Shown: positions 1-7,763 of the stretch, one piece after another
Layout of the letters: every line of letters begins with the position of its first letter
Numbering within the stretch: position 1 is the stretch's first letter
DNA from: UBA1794 sp964439955
GTDB lineage: Bacteria > Bacteroidota > Bacteroidia > Bacteroidales > Bacteroidaceae
Assembly (NCBI GenBank): GCA_964439955.1
Contig: CAYTPX010000022.1
Span: forward strand, 1 to 31,047
Length of the DNA: 31,047 nucleotides
Direction of reading: 5' to 3'
Notes under the pieces: model-generated
What the model was told of the DNA's origin: nothing
What the model saw: the letters and a program-made list of their open reading frames with translations, nothing else
The model's database searches: none
Position numbers and translations under genes: made by a program

Positions 1-42
1 TTCATAATCATGAGGTCGCCGGTTCAATCCCGGCTCCCGCTA
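1..42 (+). tRNA. tRNA-Met (CAT), 3' part only
   Basis: The window opens in the anticodon loop: T-T-C-A-T-A-A at 1-7 with anticodon CAT at 3-5. Then come the 3' anticodon-stem strand (8-12), a five-base variable loop (13-17), a perfect five-pair T stem (18-22 with 30-34) around the loop TTCAATC, the 3' acceptor strand (35-41) and discriminator A42. CCA is not encoded. The 3' anticodon strand is not CCC, so this is not the initiator tRNA. Elongator Met is most likely, but a CAT anticodon could also belong to tRNA-Ile2 (lysidine-modified), and the missing 5' half prevents a decision. Confidence 0.85.
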
Positions 43-57
43 CACAGAAATACACAA

Positions 58-125
58 GGGAAAGGTAAAAAGTTGCAGGGCATCTGCTTAGGAAAGCAGA
101 TGCCCTGCAACTTTTTACCTTTCCC
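58..125. terminator. Perfect 32-bp hairpin, probable bidirectional terminator
   Basis: Arms 58-89 and 94-125 are perfectly complementary over 32 base pairs, with a four-base loop AGGA at 90-93. The left arm contains AAAAA and the right arm TTTTT, so either strand yields a GC-rich stem followed by a U-run. It lies between the tRNA (plus) and the convergent AraC gene (minus), which suits a two-way terminator. The stem is far longer than termination needs, so a small mobile palindromic element is an alternative. Confidence 0.7.
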
Positions 126-258
126 CCAAACGCGCTATACCAAGCTCCCCTTTTCTGAGATAAGAACATTTTTCCTACCAAGGTTGCCGAAGAACCTTGC
201 CAACCCCATGAACTTGCACGATTTGCACGTCAGCGCAGAACCGGGCTACCTGTAGTCG

Positions 259-1215
259 CTATGCGAAAGCCCCCGGGCTCACAGGGCATCCATTTCCTGC
301 CCCATTTTCCGAATCCTCCCCGTTTTCACGCGACTTAAGCGATTGTTCCCGGTAACGCCGCGGAGAAAATCCCAAATTCTTCTTCACATACCGCCCGAAA
401 ACAGACAAATCAGAAAAACCCAAAGCATAAGCAACCTCCTTAATACTCTTTCCCGATTGCCCCAACATGGCTTTCACGTCATTCAATACATAGGTGTTCA
501 GCAAGTCCGAAGCCGTTTTTCCTCCTATTTGCTTACAAATAGCCGAAAGATACTTGGGCGTCACGTTCAACTGCCTCGCATACCACGCCACCGAACGAGG
601 CCGGGGATAAGCCGAAACGAGCAGGTCAAGATAATGATGAAACAAATTCTCGCCCGAGCTATACCGGTCGTAAAAAATGTCCTGCCCATAACTCCGCAAA
701 ATGCCAGCCAATTCATAAAACATGGCCTCCATCAATGCCTTTACCATTTCCTTACGATAATGGTAGGGACGCCCGTCTTGCAACTTGCGCCGCAGCAACA
801 TGTAACATTCCCTTAAACTGTCCACATTCTCCTGCGTCAGCCGCAGAATGGGATTGCGCTCCAAAAAGACTTTCATCTTCCATGTCGTGCCCAACGTCTG
901 CACCAACTGTGCCAAACAAGCCTGTGAAAGACCTATGCCAAAGCCATCAAAATCCATACTAAGCATGCTTCGCTCCACGACGAAATTCGGTTGGCAAATA
1001 ATCAAATTGTTCGGACGAATTTCGCGCCGCTCCCCATTCAGGTAAAGCGTGGCAGTCCCGGCAAGGCAACACCACCCGATGCTGAAATCCAAGCGCAGAA
1101 TCCTAGAATCTGTAGTCGCTTCCAATTTATCCACCAGAAAGAACTGGTCGTCGCAGAAAACAAATCCGTCGCTTAGCGCTAAATTCAAATCTGTAAATTC
1201 GATTTTTTCTTCCAT
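259..1215 (-). CDS. AraC-family transcriptional regulator
   Basis: This is a 318-residue one-component regulator. The N-terminal ~180 residues look like the cupin-type sensing half. The C-terminal ~195-290 region is the double helix-turn-helix of the AraC family, with the second helix region around SIKEVAYALGFSDLSVFGRY and the usual GFSPRRYRE ending. I chose the ATG at 1215 (MEEKIEF) rather than the upstream ATG at 1335, because a consensus -7 box TAAATTTG lies at 1237-1244 and the 40 extra residues would be hydrophobic sequence without family similarity. It is divergent from the RND efflux operon and probably controls it; the inducer is unknown. Confidence 0.88.
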   Translation of the reverse strand: MEEKIEFTDLNLALSDGFVFCDDQFFLVDKLEATTDSRILRLDFSIGWCCLAGTATLYLNGERREIRPNNLIICQPNFVVERSMLSMDFDGFGIGLSQACLAQLVQTLGTTWKMKVFLERNPILRLTQENVDSLRECYMLLRRKLQDGRPYHYRKEMVKALMEAMFYELAGILRSYGQDIFYDRYSSGENLFHHYLDLLVSAYPRPRSVAWYARQLNVTPKYLSAICKQIGGKTASDLLNTYVLNDVKAMLGQSGKSIKEVAYALGFSDLSVFGRYVKKNLGFSPRRYREQSLKSRENGEDSENGAGNGCPVSPGAFA

Positions 1216-1236
1216 CCCCACTATGTATTTCTGATG

Positions 1237-1244
1237 CAAATTTA
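1237..1244 (-). promoter_or_regulatory. Promoter -7 box of the AraC regulator
   Basis: The minus strand reads TAAATTTG, an exact match to the Bacteroidetes -7 consensus TAnnTTTG, 21 bases upstream of the chosen start codon. No good TTTG -33 box is seen; TTTC at 1263-1266 is the nearest, 18 bases away. Confidence 0.5.
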
Positions 1245-1301
1245 AGTACCACTGCAGAAAAAGAAACCAATAAAAGCACAGAATTACTATACTATTTTTC
1301 C

Positions 1302-1382
1302 TTTTCCGGATATCTCCTGAAATTTTGCCCACCATTCCGGAAAAAAGACCTACTCCATTTTTCTGGAAAGGGGCTTACTTTG
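1302..1382 (+). promoter_or_regulatory. Candidate operator repeats and promoter of the efflux operon
   Basis: Related sites TTCCGGA (1304-1310), TTCCGGAAAA (1335-1344) and TTCTGGAAAG (1361-1370) lie between the divergent genes. The last two are direct repeats 26 bases apart, a plausible target for the adjacent AraC protein. TTACTTTG at 1375-1382 is one mismatch from the -7 consensus and 30 bases before the adaptor ATG; no correctly spaced -33 box is present. T-runs here also recur at about 22 bp, so the repeats could instead belong to the 22-bp phased family. Confidence 0.35.
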
Positions 1383-1412
1383 GCAATAAAACAACCAAAA
1401 GCTCCAACAAAT

Positions 1413-2450
1413 ATGAAAAAGACGTATTACTATTGCGCATGCGGCTTACTCCTGCTTGGCTTAGGCTCATGCCAAAAAGCGGTAAACGGAAAGGCGGAAG
1501 CTACCCAGCCCATACGCGTGTCGATACTCACCGTGTCCGCCTCCGCCCCGCTCCAGAGCAAACCTTACTCCGGCACAGTGCAGGAGAACAGGCAAACGTC
1601 AATCAGCTTTTCCACCTCCGGCACAGTACAATCCGTACACTTCGAACTGGGCGACCGCATAGAGAAAGGACAACTCCTGGCCACACTCGACCCCGCTTCG
1701 TACCAGAACCTCTACGAGATATCGCGTGCCACGCTCCTCCAGACCCAGGACGCTTACGAGCGCTACAAGGTGCTGCATGAGAAAGGAAGCCTGCCCGAAA
1801 TCCAATGGATAGAGGCCGAGAGCAGCCTCCAACGCGCCAAGGCCCAAGAAGCCATAGCGCGCAAGAACCTGGACGACTGCAAGCTCTACGCCCCATCCTC
1901 CGGCGTCATCTCGGCCAAGAACGTGGAACCCGGGCAAAACATAACCCCGGGCCTCTCCATAGGCACCCTCCTTTCCACCGACAGGCTCAAGGTGAAGATA
2001 GCCGTGCCCGAAGCCGAAATAGCACAGATAACCATCGGCCAGGAAGCGGCCATTGGGATTCCGGCCTTAGGAGGGCGCACCTTAAGCGGGAAAGTCTGCG
2101 AGAAAGGTATCGCCGCCAATCCCCTCGCCCGCTCCTACGAGGTGAAGATAGCCCTCGACCAGCCCGTCCGTGGGCTCATGCCCGGCATGGTGGCAAAAGC
2201 CACGCTGGACTTTTCGGGAAAAGCGCCCGTGCTTTTCCCCATACTCCCCGCATCTCTTGTCCAAATCGACGAGCACAACCAGAACTTCGTCTGGACAGTA
2301 GAAGAAGGACGCGCCCACAAGCGTCCGGTAAGTTGCGGTGAGTTCACCGCACAAGGCGTGGCCATCACCTCCGGCCTGGAGGCCGGCGACCAAGTCATCT
2401 GCAGCGGCCAGCAGAAAGTGAGCGAACAAACCTTAGTAACCACCCGCTGA
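1413..2450 (+). CDS. RND efflux periplasmic adaptor (HlyD/AcrA family) lipoprotein
   Basis: This 345-residue membrane fusion protein would bridge the inner-membrane pump encoded next to the outer-membrane channel. A lipoprotein signal ends with lipobox L17-G-S-C20. The biotinyl/lipoyl-like half-motifs follow (about 45-85 and 165-195) around a short alpha-helical hairpin (about 90-160), then beta-barrel and membrane-proximal domains. The ATG at 1413 is preferred to 1380 because it directly begins the signal peptide. It is the first gene of a three-gene operon, with 22 bases to the pump. Two units of the 22-bp phased repeat appear to lie inside it near 2207-2250. The exported substrate cannot be read from sequence. 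Confidence 0.9.
   Translation: MKKTYYYCACGLLLLGLGSCQKAVNGKAEATQPIRVSILTVSASAPLQSKPYSGTVQENRQTSISFSTSGTVQSVHFELGDRIEKGQLLATLDPASYQNLYEISRATLLQTQDAYERYKVLHEKGSLPEIQWIEAESSLQRAKAQEAIARKNLDDCKLYAPSSGVISAKNVEPGQNITPGLSIGTLLSTDRLKVKIAVPEAEIAQITIGQEAAIGIPALGGRTLSGKVCEKGIAANPLARSYEVKIALDQPVRGLMPGMVAKATLDFSGKAPVLFPILPASLVQIDEHNQNFVWTVEEGRAHKRPVSCGEFTAQGVAITSGLEAGDQVICSGQQKVSEQTLVTTR
2207..2250. repeat. Two 22-bp phased repeat units inside the adaptor gene
   Basis: Anchors GGACTTTT (2207) and GTGCTTTT (2229) are exactly 22 bases apart. Between them is a perfect 9-bp inverted repeat, GGGAAAAGC (2216-2224) and GCTTTTCCC (2231-2239), with a six-base loop. The encoded peptide is SGKAPVLFP. With only two units in otherwise constrained coding sequence, chance is possible. 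Confidence 0.4.
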
Positions 2451-2472
2451 GCCGGGAGAAAGGCACAGAGCA

Positions 2473-5400
2473 ATGAAAGGAAAAAAACGTAACCCTGTGG
2501 AATGGGCCATGCACTACCACAAGATAGCCATACTGGCGGTGTGCTGCCTCATAGCCTTCGGCATCTACAGCCTGCCGCAGATGCGCAAGAACGAATTCCC
2601 CGACTTCACCGTCCGCCAAGGGCTCGTCGTGGCCGTAGCACCGGGCAATACCGCCAAGGAGATGGCCGAGCAGGTGGCCAAGCCGCTCGAAAACTACATC
2701 TTCAGCTACAAAGAAGTAAAAAAGGCAAAGACATTCTCCCAGAGCCGCGACGGGATAGTTTACATACAGGTGGAACTCAACGACGAACTCAACGACAAAG
2801 ATGGGTTCTGGAGCAAGTTCAAGCACGGCATCGACAACTTCAAGTCCCAACTCCCCTCCAACGTACTGGCCGTACAAGTGCTTGACGATTTCGGCGACAC
2901 ATCGGCCTTGCTCCTGGCTATGGAGAGCCGCGACAAGACATACCCCGAACTCGACGACTATATGGACGGGCTGCAAGACCGCCTGCGTCGCATCCCCAGC
3001 GTAGGACGCCTCTCCGTCAGCGGGTTGCGCAAAGAGCAGATTACAGTAGAGCTTGACCCCGCCCGGCTCTCGCAATACGGGCTCGACGAACAGGCCATCG
3101 CCATAACCCTGCTCACCAAGGGCTTTGCCACCAGCGGCGGGAGGGTGAAGAACCCAACCTATACCCACCCCATCCACGTGACCCGCTCGTTCAACAACGA
3201 ATTCGAAATCGGGCAGCAGATAATCTATACCGACCCCGCCGGCAACAACATACGCCTCCGCGACGTGGCCCGCATAAGACGGGAATACCCCGACCCGGAT
3301 AGCTACATCGAGTACAACGGGGTGAAATGCCTCCTGCTCAGCGTGGAGATGAAACAGGGGAAAAACATCGTGAAGATGGGGGAAGACGTGCACCAAGCCA
3401 TCGAAGACATCCGGCAAACGCTTCCCTCCGACGTGGAAATATACTCCATCACCGACCAATCGCGCGTCGTAAGCGGCAGCGTGTCCAATTTCCTGCACGA
3501 GTTAGTCATCGCCATCGTGGCCGTCATACTCGTCGTGATACTCCTCCTGCCCCTGCGCGTGGCGTTGGTGGCCGCTTCCACAATCCCCATAACCATCTTC
3601 ATTTCCTTGAGCCTCTTCTACGCCTTCGGCATAGAACTGAACACGGTCACCCTGGCCGCGCTCATCACTACCTTGGGCATGATCGTGGATAATTCCATCG
3701 TCATCATCGACTGCTACCTCGAGAAGTTGGGCGAAGGCTGTTCGCGCTGGCATGCGTCGATAGAAAGCGCCACCCACTTCTTCAAGTCCATCCTCTCGGC
3801 CACGCTTGCCATAAGCATCACTTTCTTCCCGTTCCTGTTCACCACGACGGGAATGATTCATGACTTCCTCACCAGCTTCCCGTGGGCTATCACGCTCATC
3901 CTAGTCATTTCGCTGCTCGTGGCCGTATTCTTCGTCCCCTTCCTCCAGTTCTGGTTCATACGCCAGCCCCTTCAGCCGAAAAGCCCCGCACCAAACGGGA
4001 AAAGACGCGGCTCTGTTCTCGAAACCATGCAACGCTTTTACGACCGCGCCCTGCACACCTGCCTGGCACACCCAAAGGTGACACTCGCATGCGGCCTGCT
4101 TAGCGTAGTGGCCGGGGCAACCTTGCTCTTCAACCGTCCCCTGCAAATCATGCCCAATGCCGACCGCAACCAGTTTGCCGTGGAAATCAGCCTCCCCACG
4201 GGCAGCTCCATCCAGGCCACGGCCTCCGTGGCCGACAGCATGGCGCGCATCCTGCGCCAAGACCCCCGCGTGCAGTCGGTCGCATCCTTCATCGGATGTT
4301 CCTCCCCCCGCTTCCAGACGAGCTACGCCCCCCAAATCGCAGGCACGAACTACGCCCAGTTCATCGTCAATACCTCCGGCCCCCAGGAGACTGTAGCCTT
4401 GCTTGACGAATACGCCCCGAAGTACACCAACCATTTTCCCCAAGCCACCGTGCGCTTCAAGCAGCTGAGTTACTCGCAGGCCGTCTACCCCATCGAAATC
4501 CGCCTCAGCAGCCAAGAGTCGCCCGACAGCCTGAAACGTTATGCCGATGAAATCGCGGCACTGCTACGGCAAATGCCCGAGATCGCTTTCGTCCGCACCG
4601 ACGCGTTAGAACCCCTCTCGGCCATTTCCATCATATTGCACGAAGACGAGGCCTCCCGGCTGGGCATCACCAATACCGGGGTGGAAACGACGATGGCCTT
4701 GCGCTACGGCAGTGGATTGGCCGTGGCCAAAATCTGGGAAGGCGACAACGATACCCCCGTCGTGCTCAGGAGCAACAAGGCCGACAGTGCGCGCAATACC
4801 GACCCGGCCAACGAGCTGATACCCGCTTTCGGCGGGCTGGCCCACGTGCCCCTGCGGCAAGTGGCGGACATCGTGCCCAGCTGGCAAGAGGGGCAAATCG
4901 TACGCCGCAACGGGGTGCGTTGCATCACAATACAAGCCGACGTAACGCGTGGCACGAACATCATGGCCGCCACGGCTCGCGTGCAAGAGGCAATAGACAA
5001 CCGGCTCAAGCTGCCGCCCCAAATCAACCTCACCTATGCCGGGGAGAAGGAACAAAACAGCGAAAACCTGCCGTTCATCATCAACGGACTGGCCATAGCC
5101 GCAGCCATAATATTCTTCATCTTGCTGCTCCACTACAAGCGGATAAGCGTCGCGTTCCTCATCTTCTCCAGCATGGCGCTCTGCCTCTTGGGCGCCGGGC
5201 TGGGACTCCTCGCCAGTGGGTTGAGCTTGAGCATCACTTGCTTCTTGGGACTCGTAAGCCTGATGGGGATTATCGTGCGCAACGGCATCATCATGATAGA
5301 CTTTGCCGAGGAACTCCGGCAAAACGGGCACATGAATGTTTCCGAAGCCATCGAGCACTCTGCCAGCCGACGCATGCGCCCCATCTTCCTTACCTCGGCC

Positions 5401-5592
5401 GCCGCGTCGATGGGCGTCATACCCATGATCTTAGGAAAGAGCTCGCTTTGGATGCCGATGGGCACGGTTATTTTCTACGGCACACTGCTCACCTTGGTAT
5501 TCATCCTTACCGTTTTGCCCGCAGCCTACTTGCTTTTCTTCCGCCGCTCGACACGCAAGCGGGCAAAAGCCCAAACGCTCGAAACACTTTGA
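2473..5592 (+). CDS. RND efflux pump, inner-membrane permease (AcrB/HAE1-like)
   Basis: This is a full-length 1039-residue proton-driven exporter of the RND superfamily: two halves, each with one membrane helix, a large periplasmic loop and a block of membrane helices. The first helix is at about 16-34 and the central helices begin near residue 340. In the proton-relay helix the motif is GMIVDNSIVIID (D406, N407), where AcrB has two aspartates. In the second half GIIVRNGIIMID puts R936 where AcrB has the relay lysine. Both halves appear intact. It follows the adaptor by 22 bases and precedes the TolC-like gene by 39, so the three should form one tripartite pump. The substrate is unknown. Confidence 0.95.
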   Translation: MKGKKRNPVEWAMHYHKIAILAVCCLIAFGIYSLPQMRKNEFPDFTVRQGLVVAVAPGNTAKEMAEQVAKPLENYIFSYKEVKKAKTFSQSRDGIVYIQVELNDELNDKDGFWSKFKHGIDNFKSQLPSNVLAVQVLDDFGDTSALLLAMESRDKTYPELDDYMDGLQDRLRRIPSVGRLSVSGLRKEQITVELDPARLSQYGLDEQAIAITLLTKGFATSGGRVKNPTYTHPIHVTRSFNNEFEIGQQIIYTDPAGNNIRLRDVARIRREYPDPDSYIEYNGVKCLLLSVEMKQGKNIVKMGEDVHQAIEDIRQTLPSDVEIYSITDQSRVVSGSVSNFLHELVIAIVAVILVVILLLPLRVALVAASTIPITIFISLSLFYAFGIELNTVTLAALITTLGMIVDNSIVIIDCYLEKLGEGCSRWHASIESATHFFKSILSATLAISITFFPFLFTTTGMIHDFLTSFPWAITLILVISLLVAVFFVPFLQFWFIRQPLQPKSPAPNGKRRGSVLETMQRFYDRALHTCLAHPKVTLACGLLSVVAGATLLFNRPLQIMPNADRNQFAVEISLPTGSSIQATASVADSMARILRQDPRVQSVASFIGCSSPRFQTSYAPQIAGTNYAQFIVNTSGPQETVALLDEYAPKYTNHFPQATVRFKQLSYSQAVYPIEIRLSSQESPDSLKRYADEIAALLRQMPEIAFVRTDALEPLSAISIILHEDEASRLGITNTGVETTMALRYGSGLAVAKIWEGDNDTPVVLRSNKADSARNTDPANELIPAFGGLAHVPLRQVADIVPSWQEGQIVRRNGVRCITIQADVTRGTNIMAATARVQEAIDNRLKLPPQINLTYAGEKEQNSENLPFIINGLAIAAAIIFFILLLHYKRISVAFLIFSSMALCLLGAGLGLLASGLSLSITCFLGLVSLMGIIVRNGIIMIDFAEELRQNGHMNVSEAIEHSASRRMRPIFLTSAAASMGVIPMILGKSSLWMPMGTVIFYGTLLTLVFILTVLPAAYLLFFRRSTRKRAKAQTLETL

Positions 5593-5631
5593 ACCACTCT
5601 CCAATCCGTAAAACTTAGAACTTTTTGAGCA

Positions 5632-6918
5632 ATGAAACGTCGCATTTTCCTATTTAGCTCACTCATTTTGGCGGTTTGCAGTACTACCGCGCCGCTCCCT
5701 GCACAATCAACCTACACGCTGGAGCAGTGCTTGGACGAAGCGCTCCGCAACAACATCAAAATAAAGAATGCCGAGCGCGACCTCGAGGTAGCCCAACAAG
5801 AAAAAAGGTTGGCCTTCACACACTACTTCCCCTCCATAGAAGCCACGGGAGGGGCATTCACGGCCGACCGGGGGCTCATCAAGACGGATCTTCTACCCGG
5901 GCAAACAATCTCGATGGTAGACGACGGAATGATTGGCACTGTGGCCGCCACGCTCCCGCTCTTCACCGGCGGGCAAATCGTGAACAAGAACCGGCTGGCC
6001 GAGGTAGGGGTAACAGCCAACCGGCTGCAACAAAGCCTCTCGCGCAACGAGGTCTTGCTCACCACCGAGCAATACTTCTGGCAGATAGTCTCACTCAAAG
6101 AGAAACTCCGTACCATCGCCGCAGCCGAAGCCCAGCTGGAACGTTTCGAAAAGGACGTACAGAACTCCGTGGACGCGGGCATCAACACGCGAAACGACCT
6201 GCTCCGCGTACAACTGCGCCGCAACGAAATGCACAACAACCGCATCTCGGCCGAAAACGGGCTGCGCACCTCGCTCCGGCTATTGGCACAATACATGGGG
6301 CACGCCGAGGAAAACATAGAAATAGACTACCAACTGGCCGATTCCCTTCCCCCCGCCCCCCAGGCACTCTACACCGCACCTGAAAACGCCCTGTTGCTAA
6401 CCCAAGAATACGGCCTGCTCCAACAAAACGTGAAGGCAAGCCGCCTGCAACAAAAGCTCGCATTGGGAAAGAACCTCCCCACCGTAGCTGTCGGAGGAGG
6501 CTATGCCTGGGAAAACCTGCTCGACCATTCACGTTCGCACTGGATAGGTTTTGCCACGGTGAGCATCCCACTGACGGACTGGTGGGGCGGTTCGCACGAA
6601 GTGAAAGGCGAAAAGCTGAAGGTGAAGAGTGCCGAAAGCGAACTACAGGACAAGAGCCAGCTCCTTCTCATCCACATGCAAAACTGTTGGGACGAGTTCA
6701 ACGATGCTTTCCGCCAGATCCAACTGGCATTGAGCAACATCAAGCAAGCCGAAGAGAACCTGCGCCTGCAAACGGACTACTACGCCGCAGGCACATGCAG
6801 CATGGCCGACCTGCTCGACGCGCAAACCCTCTTCTGCCAAGCCCATGACCAATACGCCGATGCCTACGCGCGCTACGCGCTCAAGAAACGGGAGTACCTG
6901 CAAGCGACCGGGCGATAA
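5632..6918 (+). CDS. TolC-family outer-membrane efflux channel
   Basis: This is a 428-residue outer-membrane factor. A signal peptide is followed by a cleavage site after about residue 24 (PLPAQ-ST). The opening YTLEQCLDEALRNN, with asparagine-rich turn sequences, is typical of the family, and the duplicated coiled-coil/beta-strand structure is consistent with two OEP repeats (about 28-215 and 240-425). It would form the trimeric channel completing the RND pump encoded upstream. It is the last gene of the operon; a separate promoter for the next gene starts 45 bases after the stop codon. Confidence 0.92.
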   Translation: MKRRIFLFSSLILAVCSTTAPLPAQSTYTLEQCLDEALRNNIKIKNAERDLEVAQQEKRLAFTHYFPSIEATGGAFTADRGLIKTDLLPGQTISMVDDGMIGTVAATLPLFTGGQIVNKNRLAEVGVTANRLQQSLSRNEVLLTTEQYFWQIVSLKEKLRTIAAAEAQLERFEKDVQNSVDAGINTRNDLLRVQLRRNEMHNNRISAENGLRTSLRLLAQYMGHAEENIEIDYQLADSLPPAPQALYTAPENALLLTQEYGLLQQNVKASRLQQKLALGKNLPTVAVGGGYAWENLLDHSRSHWIGFATVSIPLTDWWGGSHEVKGEKLKVKSAESELQDKSQLLLIHMQNCWDEFNDAFRQIQLALSNIKQAEENLRLQTDYYAAGTCSMADLLDAQTLFCQAHDQYADAYARYALKKREYLQATGR

Positions 6919-6962
6919 AAACGGCACAGCGGCTTCGGGAAAGGGAAATAAGGACACGGGAA

Positions 6963-6995
6963 TTTGCCAAGAATAGGCGCAAAACCGTAATTTTG
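6963..6995 (+). promoter_or_regulatory. Bacteroidetes-type promoter of the thioredoxin-like gene
   Basis: TTTG at 6963-6966, a 21-base spacer and TAATTTTG at 6988-6995 match the -33/-7 consensus exactly. The ATG at 7036 is 40 bases downstream. It is the best promoter in the window. Confidence 0.7.
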
Positions 6996-7035
6996 CGCCC
7001 ATAAACAGTACAAAACCCACAAAACTTTCCTCACT

Positions 7036-7524
7036 ATGAGACAGATTCCATTTATCCTTTCCTTCTGCCTGACACTCGCCGCAACCACCGGTTGCGCCCA
7101 AAAGGCACAAGACGGGCAAGAAGAGAGCACGGTTGCCTCCGGGCAAACGCAGGCCAGCGCACAACCCGGCGTACAATCAACGTACATCACCCAGCAAGAG
7201 TTGCGCACGAAACTCTTCGACTACACGAACAAAGAGTTCCAGTTTTTGGGCGAACGCCCGGCGGTCTTGGACATCTATGCCGTATGGTGCGGCCCATGCA
7301 AGCAGCTCGCCCCCATCTTGGACGAACTCGCCACGGAATTCGCCGGGCAGGTCGATTTCTATAAGCTCGACGCGGAAAAAGAAACCGAAGCCGCGGCGGC
7401 CATCGGCGTGCAGGCCTACCCCACGCTGCTCCTCATGGCACCCGGGAAAGAACCCGTGCCCCAAATAGGCGCCCTCCCCAAAGACGAGCTGAAGCGCCTC
7501 ATCCAAGAAAAGCTCTTGCAGTAG
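7036..7524 (+). CDS. Thioredoxin-fold, probably membrane-anchored periplasmic protein
   Basis: This is a 162-residue thiol-disulfide protein. An N-terminal signal ends in TTGC (Cys20), a slightly atypical lipobox, so it is probably a lipoprotein. A low-complexity linker runs to about residue 50, then comes a thioredoxin domain with the active site W84-C-G-P-C88-K and the cis-proline loop AYPTL. The WCGPC motif and compact domain resemble thioredoxin rather than TlpA/ResA proteins, which carry an extra insertion. It would act in the periplasm or at the membrane as a reductant or oxidase; the partner is unknown. It has its own promoter and a probable terminator. Confidence 0.88.
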   Translation: MRQIPFILSFCLTLAATTGCAQKAQDGQEESTVASGQTQASAQPGVQSTYITQQELRTKLFDYTNKEFQFLGERPAVLDIYAVWCGPCKQLAPILDELATEFAGQVDFYKLDAEKETEAAAAIGVQAYPTLLLMAPGKEPVPQIGALPKDELKRLIQEKLLQ

Positions 7525-7575
7525 CCCCTGCCCAAGAAGCCGCGCCAACGGGGCACTCCCGCCCGCACCTTCCAC

Positions 7576-7622
7576 AACCGCGCCCTGCCTGCACCCCGCG
7601 GCGCAAGGCGCGGTTTCCTTTA
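7576..7622 (+). terminator. Intrinsic terminator after the thioredoxin-like gene
   Basis: AACCGCGCC (7576-7584) pairs perfectly with GGCGCGGTT (7607-7615) over nine bases around a 22-base loop, followed by a T-rich stretch (7616-7622). It is 51 bases after the stop codon, in the gap between convergent genes. Confidence 0.55.
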
Positions 7623-7651
7623 TCCCCCGCCGCAAGAGGGGAAAAGCGCAG

Positions 7652-7717
7652 GCGCTTCCCCCGGAAAGGGGCAAGGCTTTTGCACCAAAGGACTGCACTT
7701 TTCGCCGAAGACACGCA
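7652..7717. repeat. 22-bp phased repeat array, 3 units
   Basis: Anchors GCGCTTCC (7652), AGGCTTTT (7674) and GCACTTTT (7695) are 22 and 21 bases apart, with A-rich second halves between them. It lies in the 239-base gap between the convergent thioredoxin-like and helicase genes. Confidence 0.6.
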
Positions 7718-7763
7718 AGGATAGCGGCCTGCGGGGCACGGCCATTCCATAAAGGGGGCATGC

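Noticed and set aside
1..42. Initiator tRNA-fMet
   Set aside because: The three G-C pairs of the initiator anticodon stem are absent (39-41 reads TCA, not CCC).
10..255. 81-codon frame in the tRNA-hairpin region
   Set aside because: It spans the tRNA and the hairpin and has no coding character.
259..1335. Extended AraC start at 1335
   Set aside because: A consensus -7 box at 1237-1244 and lack of family similarity in the extra residues favour the ATG at 1215.
2395..3498. A 367-codon minus-strand frame
   Set aside because: It is antisense to the RND permease, whose conserved motifs account for the coding pattern.
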